DNA of 52,836 bases from Nitrospira sp. (GTDB lineage: Bacteria > Nitrospirota > Nitrospiria > Nitrospirales > Nitrospiraceae): assembly GCA_029865225.1 (NCBI GenBank), contig JAOUHJ010000018.1:1-52836 (forward strand). The letters run 5' to 3'. The notes beneath the pieces were generated by a model. It was not told the DNA's origin, did no database searches, and was given only the letters and a program-made list of their open reading frames with translations. The position numbers and the translations under genes are program-made. Shown one piece after another: positions 19,909 through 30,745 of the stretch (the stretch's first letter is position 1; each line of letters starts with the position of its first letter).

Positions 19909-21783
19909 ATGTTGTCGACGAGTTATCCCGAGACGGAGTTTGGCGATCTCCACCGCAGACTGTTTGCGCTACGTGTAGGTCTCCTGCTGGTGGTAGGACT
20001 ACTCGGCCTTCGCCTCTGGCATTTGCAGATTCTGGAGGGCCCGTATTATCGAGACCTCTCAGAAAATAATCGCACCAGACAGGTGCTGCTTGAGCCGGCT
20101 CGCGGGTTGATCTATGACCGGAACGGCATCCTCCTCGCCAATAATGTATCAAGTTTCAGTGTCTATGTGACGCTGGAAGATGTGCAGGATCGTGAGGTCT
20201 TGATTCAACAGCTCAGCGAATTGCTGGGGTTGGACCCAGCACTCGTGAGAAAAAAATTGGCGATCAAAGGTAGTAAATTGCTTCCTCGCAAAATAAAAGA
20301 CCGCATGACTTTGCGCGATGCCACGCTCGTTGAATCTCGTCGTCTCGACATGCCCGGCGTTATGATCCAGGTTGAGTCCCAACGCAACTATCCAGGCGGG
20401 CTGATTGCTTCGCACCTGTTGGGCTATGTCGGGGAAATTTCAGCGGATCAACTTGAGAAGCCAGAATTTGACGACCTCCACCAAGGCAGCATTGTGGGGC
20501 AGTACGGCATTGAGAAGTCGTATGATCGGCATATGCGGGGAACGGCCGGGCAGAAGAATGTAGAGGTCGACGCGCTGGGTCACGAAAAGAAATCGTCCGT
20601 GGTTGAAAAACCGCAGGCGGGGAACGACCTCTATCTCACGATCGATGCGCGCCTCCAGAAGTTGGCCGAAGATTTGCTCGGTGAGGAGCAGGGCGCCATT
20701 GTCGCGCTCGATCCGAACAACGGGGACATTCTCGCCATGGCTAGTCGGCCCGCCTTTGATCCGAACGTTCTGTCAAGGGAGCTCACCGCGAAACAGTGGG
20801 TGGAAATCGTGCAGGACGAAGGGCGCCCGCTGAATAATCGTGCTTCACAAGGCCAGTATCCTCCGGGATCCACCTTCAAGATCCCAATGGCTGTCGCTGC
20901 CTTGGAAACCAAGACCATGTCGCCGTCCAGCACCGTTCATTGCACCGGCGGGTATCAGTTCGGGAGACGACTCTACCGAGATTGGAAAGCCGGTGGGCAT
21001 GGGTATGTTGATCTTCATGAGGCATTGGTCCATTCCTGCGACGTCTACTTCTACTCGATCGGTCAGCGCATGGGGATCGATGTGATGGCGGAGTTTGGAA
21101 AGGATTTTGGGCTTGGGCGGCCGACGGGCGTGGAATTGCCGTCGGAACGATCCGGAATCATGCCGACTCCGGCATGGAAGCAAAAGGTCAAGCGGGAATC
21201 CTGGTTACCGGGCGAGACCATTTCGGCAGCCATCGGACAGGGATTTGTGACGGTGACACCGTTACAGATGGCCAGTATGATGGCCACCGTCGCCAACGAC
21301 GGGGTCAACTATCGTCCTCGGCTGGTACGAGCGGTCATGGATCGATCGACGGGAAATCTCCAGGAATTGCCGGCCGTTCCTCGCGGGAAAGTCAATGCCA
21401 AACCTGAAACGTTCCGTATCATCAAAAGTGCATTGGCTGATGTCATCACGAAGGGAACCGCGACGAGAGCGAAGTCATCCATTGTGACCATCGGGGGGAA
21501 GACAGGGACGGCTCAAGTGGCTGCGCTTCGGACGGGACCCGAGGAAAGTATTCCCAAAAAATTTCGTGATCATGCGTGGTTCGTGGCCTTTGCACCGGTG
21601 GAATCACCAAAGATTGCGGTAGCGGTACTAGCTGAACATATGGGACATGGGGGAGCTGCGGCAGCGCCTCTCGCCAAAGAAGTCATTGAAGCGTACATGA
21701 ACCTCACCACCCCGACACCGGTCGCCACGTCAGGATTGTCAGGGATGAGCTTAGATGACGGGAGAGGCTTCAAAGACTCATGA
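19909..21783 (+). CDS. mrdA: Penicillin-binding protein 2 (elongation transpeptidase)
   Basis: This class B PBP cross-links peptidoglycan during lateral growth. One N-terminal membrane helix (about 24-42) is followed by the dimerisation domain and then the transpeptidase domain. Active-site motifs are STFK with catalytic Ser321, SCD at about 376-378 (the SxN/D motif) and KTG at 531-533. RGLIYDRNGILLANN is the usual N-terminal signature. The length of 624 residues is normal. It lies between mreD and rodA, overlapping rodA by ATGA. Confidence 0.94.
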   Translation: MLSTSYPETEFGDLHRRLFALRVGLLLVVGLLGLRLWHLQILEGPYYRDLSENNRTRQVLLEPARGLIYDRNGILLANNVSSFSVYVTLEDVQDREVLIQQLSELLGLDPALVRKKLAIKGSKLLPRKIKDRMTLRDATLVESRRLDMPGVMIQVESQRNYPGGLIASHLLGYVGEISADQLEKPEFDDLHQGSIVGQYGIEKSYDRHMRGTAGQKNVEVDALGHEKKSSVVEKPQAGNDLYLTIDARLQKLAEDLLGEEQGAIVALDPNNGDILAMASRPAFDPNVLSRELTAKQWVEIVQDEGRPLNNRASQGQYPPGSTFKIPMAVAALETKTMSPSSTVHCTGGYQFGRRLYRDWKAGGHGYVDLHEALVHSCDVYFYSIGQRMGIDVMAEFGKDFGLGRPTGVELPSERSGIMPTPAWKQKVKRESWLPGETISAAIGQGFVTVTPLQMASMMATVANDGVNYRPRLVRAVMDRSTGNLQELPAVPRGKVNAKPETFRIIKSALADVITKGTATRAKSSIVTIGGKTGTAQVAALRTGPEESIPKKFRDHAWFVAFAPVESPKIAVAVLAEHMGHGGAAAAPLAKEVIEAYMNLTTPTPVATSGLSGMSLDDGRGFKDS

Positions 21784-22901
21784 TCGATCGATTGACCGAG
21801 CGTCGTGGCCTCGACGGATTCGATATTCGCTATGTCGGCCTTATGCTGGCTATTCTGGCGATCGGGGTATTGTCCATTTATAGCGTCACGCAGGGACAGC
21901 AGAGCGGGAATACCCCCTACTATCTGAAGCAGTTGATGTGGATCGGCCTAGGTGCAGCGGCCTTTCTGATCATGTGGGCGGCGGATTATCACGATCTGGC
22001 GCGGTTTGCGTATCCGGCCTACGCGTTTATCCTTCTGATGCTGGTCTTCGTCCTGTTCGAAGGACGAACGAGTAAAGGGGCACAACGATGGATTGCGATG
22101 GGGCCCTTCAGTTTTCAGCCGTCTGAGTTCGCCAAGCTCATCCTCGTGTTGGTCTTGGCGCATTATTACTCGAAGGCCCCTCGTGTGGGGTGGCTGCAGC
22201 GTGTCATTGTTCCGGGGCTCTTGGTGTTGCCTGGTCTGCTCCTCATCCTGAAGCAACCTGATCTAGGGAGTGGACTGAGTTTTGTGGCCGTCTATGCAGC
22301 CATGCTACTCATGGTCGGGGTTCGCTCTCAAGCCATTGGATTTATTCTCTTATTTGGGATCATGCTGTTTCCGTTCGCATGGGAAGGGGTGTGGGGGTCC
22401 TTGCATGATTATCAACGACAGCGCATTATGGCCTTCGTCGACCCAGGCTATGACCCAGGCGGGAAAGGTTATCATGCTCTACAATCAAAGATCGCCATCG
22501 GATCGGGTGAGCTTCTAGGCAAAGGGCTCTATGGGGGAACGCAGAGTCAACTGAAGTTTTTGCCGGAAGGGCATACGGATTTCGTGTTTGCTGTGTTTGC
22601 GGAGGAGTGGGGATTTCTGGGTGTCATGGTTCTCTTGGGGTTATTTGTGGGATTGATCTGGCTCTCGTTGGAGATTGCGTCCAAAGCAAAAGATCAGCTT
22701 GGCGCATTGCTCGCCGCAGGTATCGTGGCCATGCTCTGTTTCTGTGTCGTGGTCAATATCGGCATGACGGCGGGGATGTTTCCGATCGTCGGGATCCCCT
22801 TGCCCTTGGTGAGTTATGGTGGAAGCGCCACGATCATGACCATGGCGTCATTGGGCTTATTGCTGAATGTCAAACGAAAGCGGCTGAGCCTGTTTTATTG
22901 A
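21780..22901 (+). CDS. rodA: Rod-shape peptidoglycan glycosyltransferase RodA (SEDS)
   Basis: RodA polymerises lipid II glycan strands together with PBP2. It is a 373-residue protein with about ten membrane helices. SEDS signatures are seen: GAQRWIAMGPFSFQPSEFAKL, KQPDLGSGL, the FLPEGHTDFVFAVFAEEWGFLG loop and the C-terminal GIPLPLVSYGGSATIMTMASLGLLLNV. It is coupled to mrdA by a four-base overlap. About 160 non-coding bases separate it from the RNase G gene. Confidence 0.95.
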   Translation: MIDRLTERRGLDGFDIRYVGLMLAILAIGVLSIYSVTQGQQSGNTPYYLKQLMWIGLGAAAFLIMWAADYHDLARFAYPAYAFILLMLVFVLFEGRTSKGAQRWIAMGPFSFQPSEFAKLILVLVLAHYYSKAPRVGWLQRVIVPGLLVLPGLLLILKQPDLGSGLSFVAVYAAMLLMVGVRSQAIGFILLFGIMLFPFAWEGVWGSLHDYQRQRIMAFVDPGYDPGGKGYHALQSKIAIGSGELLGKGLYGGTQSQLKFLPEGHTDFVFAVFAEEWGFLGVMVLLGLFVGLIWLSLEIASKAKDQLGALLAAGIVAMLCFCVVVNIGMTAGMFPIVGIPLPLVSYGGSATIMTMASLGLLLNVKRKRLSLFY

Positions 22902-23060
22902 ATGAAGACCGAACGACCGGAGCCATGGATATCGGTCTTTCGGAGGAGATACTATCGAAAACCATCGGAAACAGGGATGGTATGAATTCAGGACCTGGGC
23001 CTAAGCTCGCGTCCAGTACCGTTCGCAGTACCGGAGGGTTTTCAAATCAAAGGAGTTAGT

Positions 23061-24569
23061 ATGGGAGTTGAGATTGCGATTACAGTCTCGCGAGAAGAAA
23101 CTCGCGTGGCGGTCCTCGATGGTGGGGTGGTCACCGATTTATTTGGAGACCGCGCCAAGCACAAGGATTTTGTCGGAAATATTTATAAGGGACGAGTCGC
23201 CAAGGTCTTGCCAGGAATGCAAGCCGCGTTTGTTGATATCGGGCTTGAAAAAGCCGCGTTTATGCACGTTTCCGATCTGTTGGCGGATGCGGAACCAGGC
23301 GACATGTTAGTTGAAGCCGAGGAAGATGATAAAGATTCGGACATGCTCAGGCCCAAGCGTCAGAGCGCCAAGCCGATCGAACAGCTGTTGAGTGAGGGGC
23401 AGGAATTGATGGTGCAAATCTCGAAGGGGCCGATCGGCACCAAGGGATCCCGCGTCACGACGTATGTCTCGCTACCGGGACGCTACCTGGTTTTTATGCC
23501 GAACGTCGATCATATCGGCGTGTCGCGGCGTATCCCGCGTGACGAGGAGCGGGCGAGGCTGAAGGAAATCATGCGCCGCGTTCGCCGCCAGGGATGTGGG
23601 TATATCGTCCGCACCGTCAGCGAAGGGGTCAAAGAGGATGAGCTGAAGTCCGATGTCGACTTTCTGCACGTGCTCTGGCAGGACGTCTTGACGAAACGGG
23701 AACAGCTACCTGCTCCTGCCTTGCTGCATTCGGATTTGAGCCTCAGCTTCCGAGTAGTGAGGGACCTGTTTGGGAAGAAGGTCGATCGGCTCTGGATCGA
23801 TTCGCGACAGGAATACGAGGCCATTCGTGGATTTGTCCAGCGCTTTTCTCCAGAACAGACGGCACGGATTCATTTCTACGACAAGGACGAACCGCTGTTC
23901 GACCATCTGGGGGTCGAGCAAGAAATTGCGCGTGCCCTAAGCCGGAAGGTGTGGCTCAAATCAGGCGGCTATTTGGTCATTGACCATACCGAAGCCATGA
24001 CCGTGATCGACGTCAACACAGGGCGTTTTGTGGGGAAACGCGACCAAGAAGAAACCATCGTGCGCAATAACCTCGAGGCAGCGAAGGAAGTCGCCTATCA
24101 GCTCAAGCTGCGAGGAATCGGCGGGATCATCATTGTCGACTTCATCGACATGGAACGTGAAAAGAATCGCGATCGGGTCTATCATGCATTGGTAGATGCG
24201 ATGGCGGCTGACAAGGCGCGAACGAGGATCTCCAGAATTTCGGATCTTGGTTTGATCGAGATTTCACGCGAGCGTGTTCGGGAAGATCTCTTGCGCTCAC
24301 TATCCGAACCTTGTCGCTATTGTGAAGGTCGCGGATATACGAAGTCTCCTACGACAGTGGCCTACGAAATCTTTCGCGAGATTCGACGGATTGAACCCGC
24401 ATCGGATCAACAACGAATCGTCGTGGGAGCCCACCCAACGGTGGCTGACTTGCTCCAAGATGAAGAGCGTCATGGAATTGAGGTGTTGGAACGGGATTGT
24501 TCGGCGAAGATCATTATCACTCCGGATAGCCAGCTGCATCTTGAACAGTACGATCTGGTCGTTCTCTAG
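23061..24569 (+). CDS. rng: Ribonuclease G/E family endoribonuclease
   Basis: The enzyme cleaves single-stranded RNA in rRNA and mRNA processing. The S1 domain (FVGNIYKGRVAKVLPGMQAAFVDIGLEKAAFMHVSD) lies at about 38-75. The 5'-sensor and RNase H-like regions follow. The DNase I-like catalytic domain has the Mg-binding aspartates in VIDVNTGRFVG and GIIIVDFIDMEREKNRDRV, and the zinc-link CRYCEGRG is present. The length of 502 residues matches RNase G and lacks the long RNase E scaffold tail. Position after the mre-rodA cluster matches the classic mre-rng linkage. The start follows GGAG at 23050-23053. Confidence 0.92.
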   Translation: MGVEIAITVSREETRVAVLDGGVVTDLFGDRAKHKDFVGNIYKGRVAKVLPGMQAAFVDIGLEKAAFMHVSDLLADAEPGDMLVEAEEDDKDSDMLRPKRQSAKPIEQLLSEGQELMVQISKGPIGTKGSRVTTYVSLPGRYLVFMPNVDHIGVSRRIPRDEERARLKEIMRRVRRQGCGYIVRTVSEGVKEDELKSDVDFLHVLWQDVLTKREQLPAPALLHSDLSLSFRVVRDLFGKKVDRLWIDSRQEYEAIRGFVQRFSPEQTARIHFYDKDEPLFDHLGVEQEIARALSRKVWLKSGGYLVIDHTEAMTVIDVNTGRFVGKRDQEETIVRNNLEAAKEVAYQLKLRGIGGIIIVDFIDMEREKNRDRVYHALVDAMAADKARTRISRISDLGLIEISRERVREDLLRSLSEPCRYCEGRGYTKSPTTVAYEIFREIRRIEPASDQQRIVVGAHPTVADLLQDEERHGIEVLERDCSAKIIITPDSQLHLEQYDLVVL

Positions 24570-24677
24570 CATTGCGCCGTCTCAGCTATCCGTTCCCACC
24601 GAGAGCGTCGTTGATCGCGTGACCTCCTCTGGCTGAAGCGACTCCTCGACCGACAGTTGTCTTTCAACGAGCTCCAG

Positions 24678-25796
24678 ATGGACGAAGCAGCATTGACGTC
24701 ATGGCTCATGCTCCAGGCGATTGATGGGGTAGGCGATCGCACGCTTGTCAAACTGATTCAAGCGTTTGGCTCAACCGATGCCGCTCTCGCCGCAACCACG
24801 GACGAATTGCTGCATGCCGGTTGTAGTTCGGAGTTGGCTGAATCTATACGGCGTGGTCCTGATACCACCATCCGAAAGCAGATTGATCGCCAAGTGAAAA
24901 CCATCGAGCGCCTCAAGGTCCAAACGCTCACCCTGTTCGATTCATCCTACCCGTCTCGGCTCAGAGCCATTCCCGATCCTCCGCCGCTGTTGTACATGAG
25001 CGGGGCGTTGATCCAGCAGGATGACATCGCCGTAGCCATCGTGGGCGGACGACGGGCGACGGCTTCCGGCAGACTTCTCACGGAGGAGATTGCCAAAGAG
25101 CTGTCGGAGCGTGGAGTCACGATCGTCAGTGGCCTGGCGCGAGGGATCGACGCAGCCGCGCATCGAGGGGCTGTAGTGGGAAAGGGACGTACGATTGCCG
25201 TGCTGGGGTGTGGGATCGACCGAACGTATCCTTCGGAACACCACGCGTTACGCCGGAGTATCGAATCACATGGTGCGGTCATCTCGGAGTTGCCGATCGG
25301 GGCGGCTCCACACAGTCATCACTTTCCTCGAAGGAATCGGATCATTAGCGGACTTTCACTGGGTGTGTTGGTAGCGGAAGCCGCCACCAACAGCGGGTCA
25401 CTCATTACCGCTAGGCTGGCATTGGAGCAAGGGCGCGAGGTCTTTGCATTGCCTGGATCCGTCAAAGAGGAAGCGTGCAGAGGATCTAATCGCCTCATCA
25501 AAGAGGGCGCCAAGTTGATTGAAGGGGCACAGGATATTCTTGAAGAGATTCTCCCGCAAGTCGATGGCCGTCAACGGGCGATGATGCGACTCGAGGCCAC
25601 ACCGCTCGAAGCACCGCCACCGCTGAAACAGGACGACTTCTTGGTCTATGAAGCGCTCTCTTACGAAGCGCAATCGGTGGATGCGGTGATCGAACGCACG
25701 GGGTTGAGTGCCGCGCATGTATCGGCGATTCTGCTGTCGTTGGAATTGAGTGGGCGGGTGCGCCAACTGCCGGGTCAACAATACATTCGTCAGTAA
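24678..25796 (+). CDS. dprA: DNA-processing protein DprA
   Basis: DprA protects incoming single-stranded DNA and loads RecA during transformation. An N-terminal helix-hairpin-helix/SAM-like region (VGDRTLVKLIQAFGS) precedes the Rossmann-fold core, VAIVGGRRATASGR, IVSGLARGIDAAAHRGA, TIAVLGCGIDRTYPSEH, FPRRNRIISGLS and EQGREVFALPG. A C-terminal winged-helix domain (about 305-372) is retained. ATG 24678 gives the usual N-terminus; a TTG at 24657 is in frame. It precedes topA, the same order as in many bacteria. Confidence 0.93.
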   Translation: MDEAALTSWLMLQAIDGVGDRTLVKLIQAFGSTDAALAATTDELLHAGCSSELAESIRRGPDTTIRKQIDRQVKTIERLKVQTLTLFDSSYPSRLRAIPDPPPLLYMSGALIQQDDIAVAIVGGRRATASGRLLTEEIAKELSERGVTIVSGLARGIDAAAHRGAVVGKGRTIAVLGCGIDRTYPSEHHALRRSIESHGAVISELPIGAAPHSHHFPRRNRIISGLSLGVLVAEAATNSGSLITARLALEQGREVFALPGSVKEEACRGSNRLIKEGAKLIEGAQDILEEILPQVDGRQRAMMRLEATPLEAPPPLKQDDFLVYEALSYEAQSVDAVIERTGLSAAHVSAILLSLELSGRVRQLPGQQYIRQ

Positions 25797-25919
25797 TCGG
25801 ATGCTGAACGCTTTCTGATTCCTAATATCCCGTAATCGTCACCGACTGCCATTCTAGTTGCACGATTCTCGAAGATTTGGTACGGATGATAGAATTGATC
25901 GGAAGTAGACGGAGTATTC

Positions 25920-28259
25920 ATGGCAAAATCGTTAATCATCGTTGAGTCCCCGACGAAGGCAAGAACAATCACCAAGTACTTGGGTCGTGGCTATACTGTG
26001 ATGGCGTCGGTCGGCCATATCAAGGATCTTCCGACTAGTAAGTTAGGTGTCGATCTCGAAAATGATTTTGAACCACAGTACGTTACGATCAAAGGGAAGT
26101 CCAAGGTCCTGGCTGAAATCAAGAAAAAGGCTGAAGGGGCGGATAAGGTGTTTCTGGCTCCGGACCCCGATCGCGAAGGGGAAGCGATCGCCTGGCATCT
26201 TGAGCAGGAGCTGCTGGGAAAATCAAAAAAGAAAAAGAAGGACACGAAGATCTTCCGAGTCTTGTTCAACGAGATCACGGAGTCGGCGATCAAACGGGCG
26301 TTGCAATCACCCGGCGAAATCGACATGAAATTGGTGAATGCCCAGCAGGCTCGCAGGGTGTTGGATCGTATCGTCGGGTATCAAGGGAGTCAGTTGCTGT
26401 GGAACAAGGTCCGTCGTGGACTCAGTATGGGACGTGTGCAGTCTGTCGCCATGCGGTTGATCTGTGAACGCGAGGCGGAGCGGGAGGCCTTCCGGGCGGA
26501 AGAGTACTGGTCGATTACGGCGCTCCTGGCTGGGGCCAATCCTCCGGCATTTGATGCCAAACTTCACAATATCAACGGCGAAGAGGCGTCGATCGAGAAC
26601 GGCGAGCAGGCCAGTCGCATCGTCGCCGATATTCAGGGAAAGACGTTCGTGGTTCAGTCGATTGAGCGCCGGGAGAAAAAGAGGAACCCCGTCGCTCCCT
26701 TTATCACCAGCCGTCTGCAGCAGGAGGCTGCCAGAAAGCTGCATTTTTCACCGAAGAAGACGATGACGCTGGCACAACAGCTCTACGAGGGGATCGAAAT
26801 AGGCGCCGAAGGGGCGACCGGTCTCATCACCTATATGAGAACCGATTCACCTCGGATCTCGGCCGAAGCTATGAGCGATGCCCGCGAGGTGATTCAGTCA
26901 CGATTCGGGGCGAACTATCTCCCTGGAACGCCGAACGTCTACAAGACGTCGAAAGCGGCACAGGAAGCTCATGAGGCGATCCGTCCGACGTTGGCTGCCC
27001 GTGACCCAGAATCCATCCGTCAATACTTGGATCATGATCAGTACAATCTCTACAAGTTGATTTGGAATCGGTTCATCGCGTCGCAAATGGTGCCGGCGAT
27101 CTTGGATGTGACGAGGATCGATTCAGCACCGGTCGAAACGAAGGAGCGCTATCTCTTCCGTTCGACCGGAACCGTTGTGAAATTCCCTGGGCACACGATC
27201 GTCTATATGGAAGGGGTCGACAAGGAGGCGCCGTCACAGAAACCGAAAGCCGATCAGGAAGCGGATGACGATGAGCGCCAGCTGCCGACATTGTCGGAAG
27301 GAGAATCGTTGCGGTTGGTTGAGCAGGAGGGCCAGACCGTACCGGGAATGTTGTCGAAACAACATTTCACGCAGCCTCCTCCGCGATATAACGAAGCACT
27401 GTTGATCAAGGAGTTGGAAGAAAAGGGGATCGGGCGACCTTCGACCTACGCTGCGATCATCTCTACGATCCAAGATCGCAAGTACGTGGAAAAGACGGAA
27501 GGACGGCTGGTGCCGACCGAAACGGGGAAGACCGTCAACGATTTCTTGCTCAAAGGGTTTCCCGAACTCGTTAACGTCGATTTCACGTCCCAGCTTGAAG
27601 AGCAACTAGACCAAGTGGAAGAGGGGAATAAACAGTGGGTCGTCGCAGTGCGGGATTTCTACACCCCGTTCACGAGAGAAATGGAACGGGCGAAGACGAT
27701 CCCAGGCCCCAAAGATACCGTCGAGCCGCCGACCGACATTCCATGTGAGAAGTGCGGTCGGATGATGGAGATCAAGTGGGGGCGGAACGGAAAATTCCTC
27801 GCTTGCCCCGCGTACAAGGATGATCCTCCCTGCAAGAACACACAAAACTTCGAGCGGCTGCCGGATGGCACGATCAAAATCGTTCCGAAGGAGGAAATTA
27901 CCACCGATCAGGTCTGTGACAAGTGTGGGAGTCCGATGGTGGTAAAGACCGGCCGCTTCGGAAAATTCATCGCCTGTAGCGCCTATCCGCAGTGCAAAAC
28001 GACGAAACCGTTGGCATTAGGTGTCAAATGTCCTCAGCCGGACTGCGGAGGTGATCTTGTTCAGAAGCGGACCAAGAAGGGCCGCTCGTTTTTCGCCTGC
28101 AGCAACTATCCAAAATGCGAGTATGCATTGTGGGACCGCCCTGTTCCGAAAGCCTGTCCGACCTGCCAGGCACCGTTCCTCGTCGAAAAAGTCAGCAAGC
28201 AAGACGGCCGAAGTGTTCAGTGCCGCAATCAGGATTGCGGCTACCGCGAAGCGGGGTGA
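25920..28259 (+). CDS. topA: DNA topoisomerase I
   Basis: TopA relaxes negative supercoils by transient cleavage of one strand. The Toprim domain at the N-terminus has LIIVESPTKARTITKYLG and the metal motif DPDREGEAIAWHL. The catalytic tyrosine is Tyr305 in GLITYMRTDSPRIS. Four C-terminal zinc ribbons lie at about 610-779. The first three follow the C-x2-C or C-x4-C pattern, for example CEKCGRM, CDKCGSP and CPQPDCGG, and the last starts CPTCQAP. The length of 779 residues is within the usual range. Confidence 0.95.
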   Translation: MAKSLIIVESPTKARTITKYLGRGYTVMASVGHIKDLPTSKLGVDLENDFEPQYVTIKGKSKVLAEIKKKAEGADKVFLAPDPDREGEAIAWHLEQELLGKSKKKKKDTKIFRVLFNEITESAIKRALQSPGEIDMKLVNAQQARRVLDRIVGYQGSQLLWNKVRRGLSMGRVQSVAMRLICEREAEREAFRAEEYWSITALLAGANPPAFDAKLHNINGEEASIENGEQASRIVADIQGKTFVVQSIERREKKRNPVAPFITSRLQQEAARKLHFSPKKTMTLAQQLYEGIEIGAEGATGLITYMRTDSPRISAEAMSDAREVIQSRFGANYLPGTPNVYKTSKAAQEAHEAIRPTLAARDPESIRQYLDHDQYNLYKLIWNRFIASQMVPAILDVTRIDSAPVETKERYLFRSTGTVVKFPGHTIVYMEGVDKEAPSQKPKADQEADDDERQLPTLSEGESLRLVEQEGQTVPGMLSKQHFTQPPPRYNEALLIKELEEKGIGRPSTYAAIISTIQDRKYVEKTEGRLVPTETGKTVNDFLLKGFPELVNVDFTSQLEEQLDQVEEGNKQWVVAVRDFYTPFTREMERAKTIPGPKDTVEPPTDIPCEKCGRMMEIKWGRNGKFLACPAYKDDPPCKNTQNFERLPDGTIKIVPKEEITTDQVCDKCGSPMVVKTGRFGKFIACSAYPQCKTTKPLALGVKCPQPDCGGDLVQKRTKKGRSFFACSNYPKCEYALWDRPVPKACPTCQAPFLVEKVSKQDGRSVQCRNQDCGYREAG

Positions 28260-28436
28260 TGAACCTCGTCTCCCTCCGTTGATCTCCCAACAACCCATCC
28301 AGGCGGCACCACAGTCTCCCCTCTCATGCAGTCATGCTTCATCATGCACACCTATGTATACTGTCCTCTGACCATGGCATTGTGGTGAACCGGTCAACGC
28401 ATCATGGCGACTGTCTAGCCCGCAAAGAAATTGAAT

Positions 28437-29033
28437 ATGAATCGGATGTGCATCGCCATACTCCTCTGTGCCGGTTTAGTGGAATTGTCACCGGCGACGG
28501 CCGAAGTGCCACCCTCGATGTGGATTGGAAAACAAACTGTTGGGTTAGCGGTCGGAGGGATGCTGCCGGTCAGGCTGATGGAGGGACAGTCATCCAAGCT
28601 CAACGGTGTGGCCGTGCATCCGTCGTGGCAGATCGGATTGACTGATCCGATCGGTGAAAGCTGGTGGAGTGGCTCGGTAGGGCTGGGAGTTGAAGGAACG
28701 ATCTTAGGGATTGCGGAACCGACTGGCGCCTACGCTATTGGCGTTACACCAAAACTGATCTATACATTCACGTCATTTGGTCGGCTGAAGCCTTATGTCG
28801 AGGGTGGTGGCGGACCACTCTGGACGAATTTCGACGGGCCCATTCCTGAGCAAGGATCGGATTTCAACTTCTTGGTGTGGGGCGGGACAGGTGCAAACTT
28901 GGATATTACTGCACAGTGGTCGTTGAATGTCGGGTTCCGCTTCAGCCACATCTCCAACGCCGGAACAGACAGCCCAAACGGTGGGCTTAATTATCTGCTC
29001 CCGTTTGTCGGAGTCTCCACGAAGCTTTTCTGA
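28437..29033 (+). CDS. PagL-like lipid A deacylase / outer-membrane beta-barrel
   Basis: The protein is about 199 residues with an N-terminal signal peptide (MNRMCIAILLCAGLVELSPATA). The C-terminal half fits the PagL/acyloxyacyl-hydrolase family: YVEGGGGPLWTNF and the catalytic HISNAGTDSPNGGLN block, in which His and Ser of H-x-S-N-A act in ester hydrolysis. PagL removes the 3-O acyl chain of lipid A in the outer membrane. ATG 28437 is used; a TTG six bases upstream is in frame. Between topA and this gene lie 177 bases with no gene; a TATACT box is at about 28356-28361. Confidence 0.75.
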   Translation: MNRMCIAILLCAGLVELSPATAEVPPSMWIGKQTVGLAVGGMLPVRLMEGQSSKLNGVAVHPSWQIGLTDPIGESWWSGSVGLGVEGTILGIAEPTGAYAIGVTPKLIYTFTSFGRLKPYVEGGGGPLWTNFDGPIPEQGSDFNFLVWGGTGANLDITAQWSLNVGFRFSHISNAGTDSPNGGLNYLLPFVGVSTKLF

Positions 29034-29082
29034 ACGAAGATCGCAATTGCCTCAGCAAGGCTGTCGATCCTCGGCGAGCTCT

Positions 29083-30588
29083 TCATAGGCGTACGGTGAC
29101 GGCCTTCACCTCGGTGTAGAGTTCGAGTGCATCGTGGCCCATTTCGCGGCCCCAGCCTGATTGTTTGTAGCCGCCGAACGGAAGTGCCGCGTCGAAGATG
29201 TTGTAGCAGTTGATCCACACTGATCCCGCGCGCAGTTGGGCGGCAATCCGGTGAGCCTTGCCAACATCTCTGGTCCAGACCGCAGCGGCCAGGCCGTAGA
29301 TGGAGTCGTTGGCTGCCGGGAGAACCTCCTCCAAGTCTGTGAAAGGGACGGCACAGACCACTGGGCCGAAGATTTCTTCCTGCATGACTTTCATCTTCTG
29401 CGTCGTGTCGACCAACACAGTCGGTTCCACGAAATAACCTTTGTCGCCAAATTTCTTTCCCCCCACCACGGCCTTTGCGCCTTCGGAAAATCCAGACTCC
29501 AGATAGCTGAGCACTCGACGTTGCTGCTCATCCGACACGAGGGGCCCCATCTGCGTTGAGAGGTCCATGCCTGGCCCGACCTTGATCTTCTTCGCATCCT
29601 CAGCCACTCCCTCGACCACCTTGTCGAAAATACCCTTTTCCACGAAGAGGCGCGATCCGGCACAGCAGCACTGACCCTGGTTGAAAAAGATCGCACTGGA
29701 GACTCCAGGAATGCTTGCTTGAACATCGGCATCTTTGCAAACAATATTGGGCGACTTCCCTCCGAGCTCAAGCGACACCTTTTTGAGGTTTCCGGCAGCT
29801 GCCCCAAGAATCAGCTTCCCGACTTCAGTGGATCCCGTAAAGGCGACTTTGTCGACATCTGGATGAGCAGCCAACGCAGCCCCAGCCGTTTCTCCGTATC
29901 CGGGCACGATGTTGACCACCCCGTCGGGGAATCCGGCCTCGCAAATAAGCTCGCCAAGTCGCAATGCCGAGAGCGGTGTCTGCTCGGCTGGTTTCAACAC
30001 GACGGTACAGCCCGCCGCCAGAGCCGGACCCAGCTTCCAGGCTCCCATGAGGAGCGGGAAATTCCATGGGATGATCTGCGCCACGACTCCGACTGGTTCG
30101 CGTAACGTGTACGCCAGATATTGGGCACCAGGTGTGTAGGGGACTGAAATAGGAATGGTGTTCCCTTCAATTTTAGTCGCCCAACCCGCCATGTAGCGGA
30201 AGTGGTCGATGGCCAGCGGCACGTCTGCTGCCCGGGCTACCCCGACCGGCTTGCCATTATCAAGCGACTCCAGCTGGGCAAATTCGTCAAGATGTGCCTC
30301 AAGAAGGTCCGCGAGCTTCCAGATGAGCCGTCCGCGCTCCGACGTGGTAAGCTTCCTCCACGGGCCATCCTCGAACGCCTTGCGCGCAGCGGAGACCGCT
30401 CGGTCCACATCCGGCTTCGTTCCCTCGGCAACATGAGCCAGCACCTCGCCGGTCGCCGGATTGTAGGTTGGGAACGTCTTTCCAGAAGCGGCGTCGACCC
30501 ATCGTCCGCCGATCAACATCTTCCGAGGCGCACTGACAAATGTTCTCACGCGGTCATGCATTGGAGTTTCAACGGGTGATGTCGCCAT
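29083..30588 (-). CDS. NAD(P)-dependent aldehyde dehydrogenase (ALDH superfamily)
   Basis: This cytoplasmic enzyme oxidises aldehydes to acids. Conserved motifs are [11 protein letters not shown] (cofactor), [11 protein letters not shown] (general base Glu), [15 protein letters not shown] (catalytic Cys), EEIFGPV and [15 protein letters not shown]. The overall pattern is closest to the ALDH1/2 and betaine-aldehyde group, but substrate specificity cannot be read from sequence. The ATG at 30588 is used because AAGGAGG stands five bases upstream; an open frame continues to 30705 without support. The length is about 501 residues. It stands alone and is divergent from the MFS pump gene. Confidence 0.92.
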   Translation of the reverse strand: MATSPVETPMHDRVRTFVSAPRKMLIGGRWVDAASGKTFPTYNPATGEVLAHVAEGTKPDVDRAVSAARKAFEDGPWRKLTTSERGRLIWKLADLLEAHLDEFAQLESLDNGKPVGVARAADVPLAIDHFRYMAGWATKIEGNTIPISVPYTPGAQYLAYTLREPVGVVAQIIPWNFPLLMGAWKLGPALAAGCTVVLKPAEQTPLSALRLGELICEAGFPDGVVNIVPGYGETAGAALAAHPDVDKVAFTGSTEVGKLILGAAAGNLKKVSLELGGKSPNIVCKDADVQASIPGVSSAIFFNQGQCCCAGSRLFVEKGIFDKVVEGVAEDAKKIKVGPGMDLSTQMGPLVSDEQQRRVLSYLESGFSEGAKAVVGGKKFGDKGYFVEPTVLVDTTQKMKVMQEEIFGPVVCAVPFTDLEEVLPAANDSIYGLAAAVWTRDVGKAHRIAAQLRAGSVWINCYNIFDAALPFGGYKQSGWGREMGHDALELYTEVKAVTVRL

Positions 30589-30745
30589 GGGGCCCTCCTT
30601 CTTGGTCAGAATGTAGGGAGCCAGTAATTCGCACGCAGGTAAGGGGAAACAACTAAATCTCACCATATTTGAATGGACCATGCAAGTGGAGGCTTCGTGA
30701 TTCATCAGCTCCCTCGGTTTCAGCCTGTCATGAATCGGTGCGATG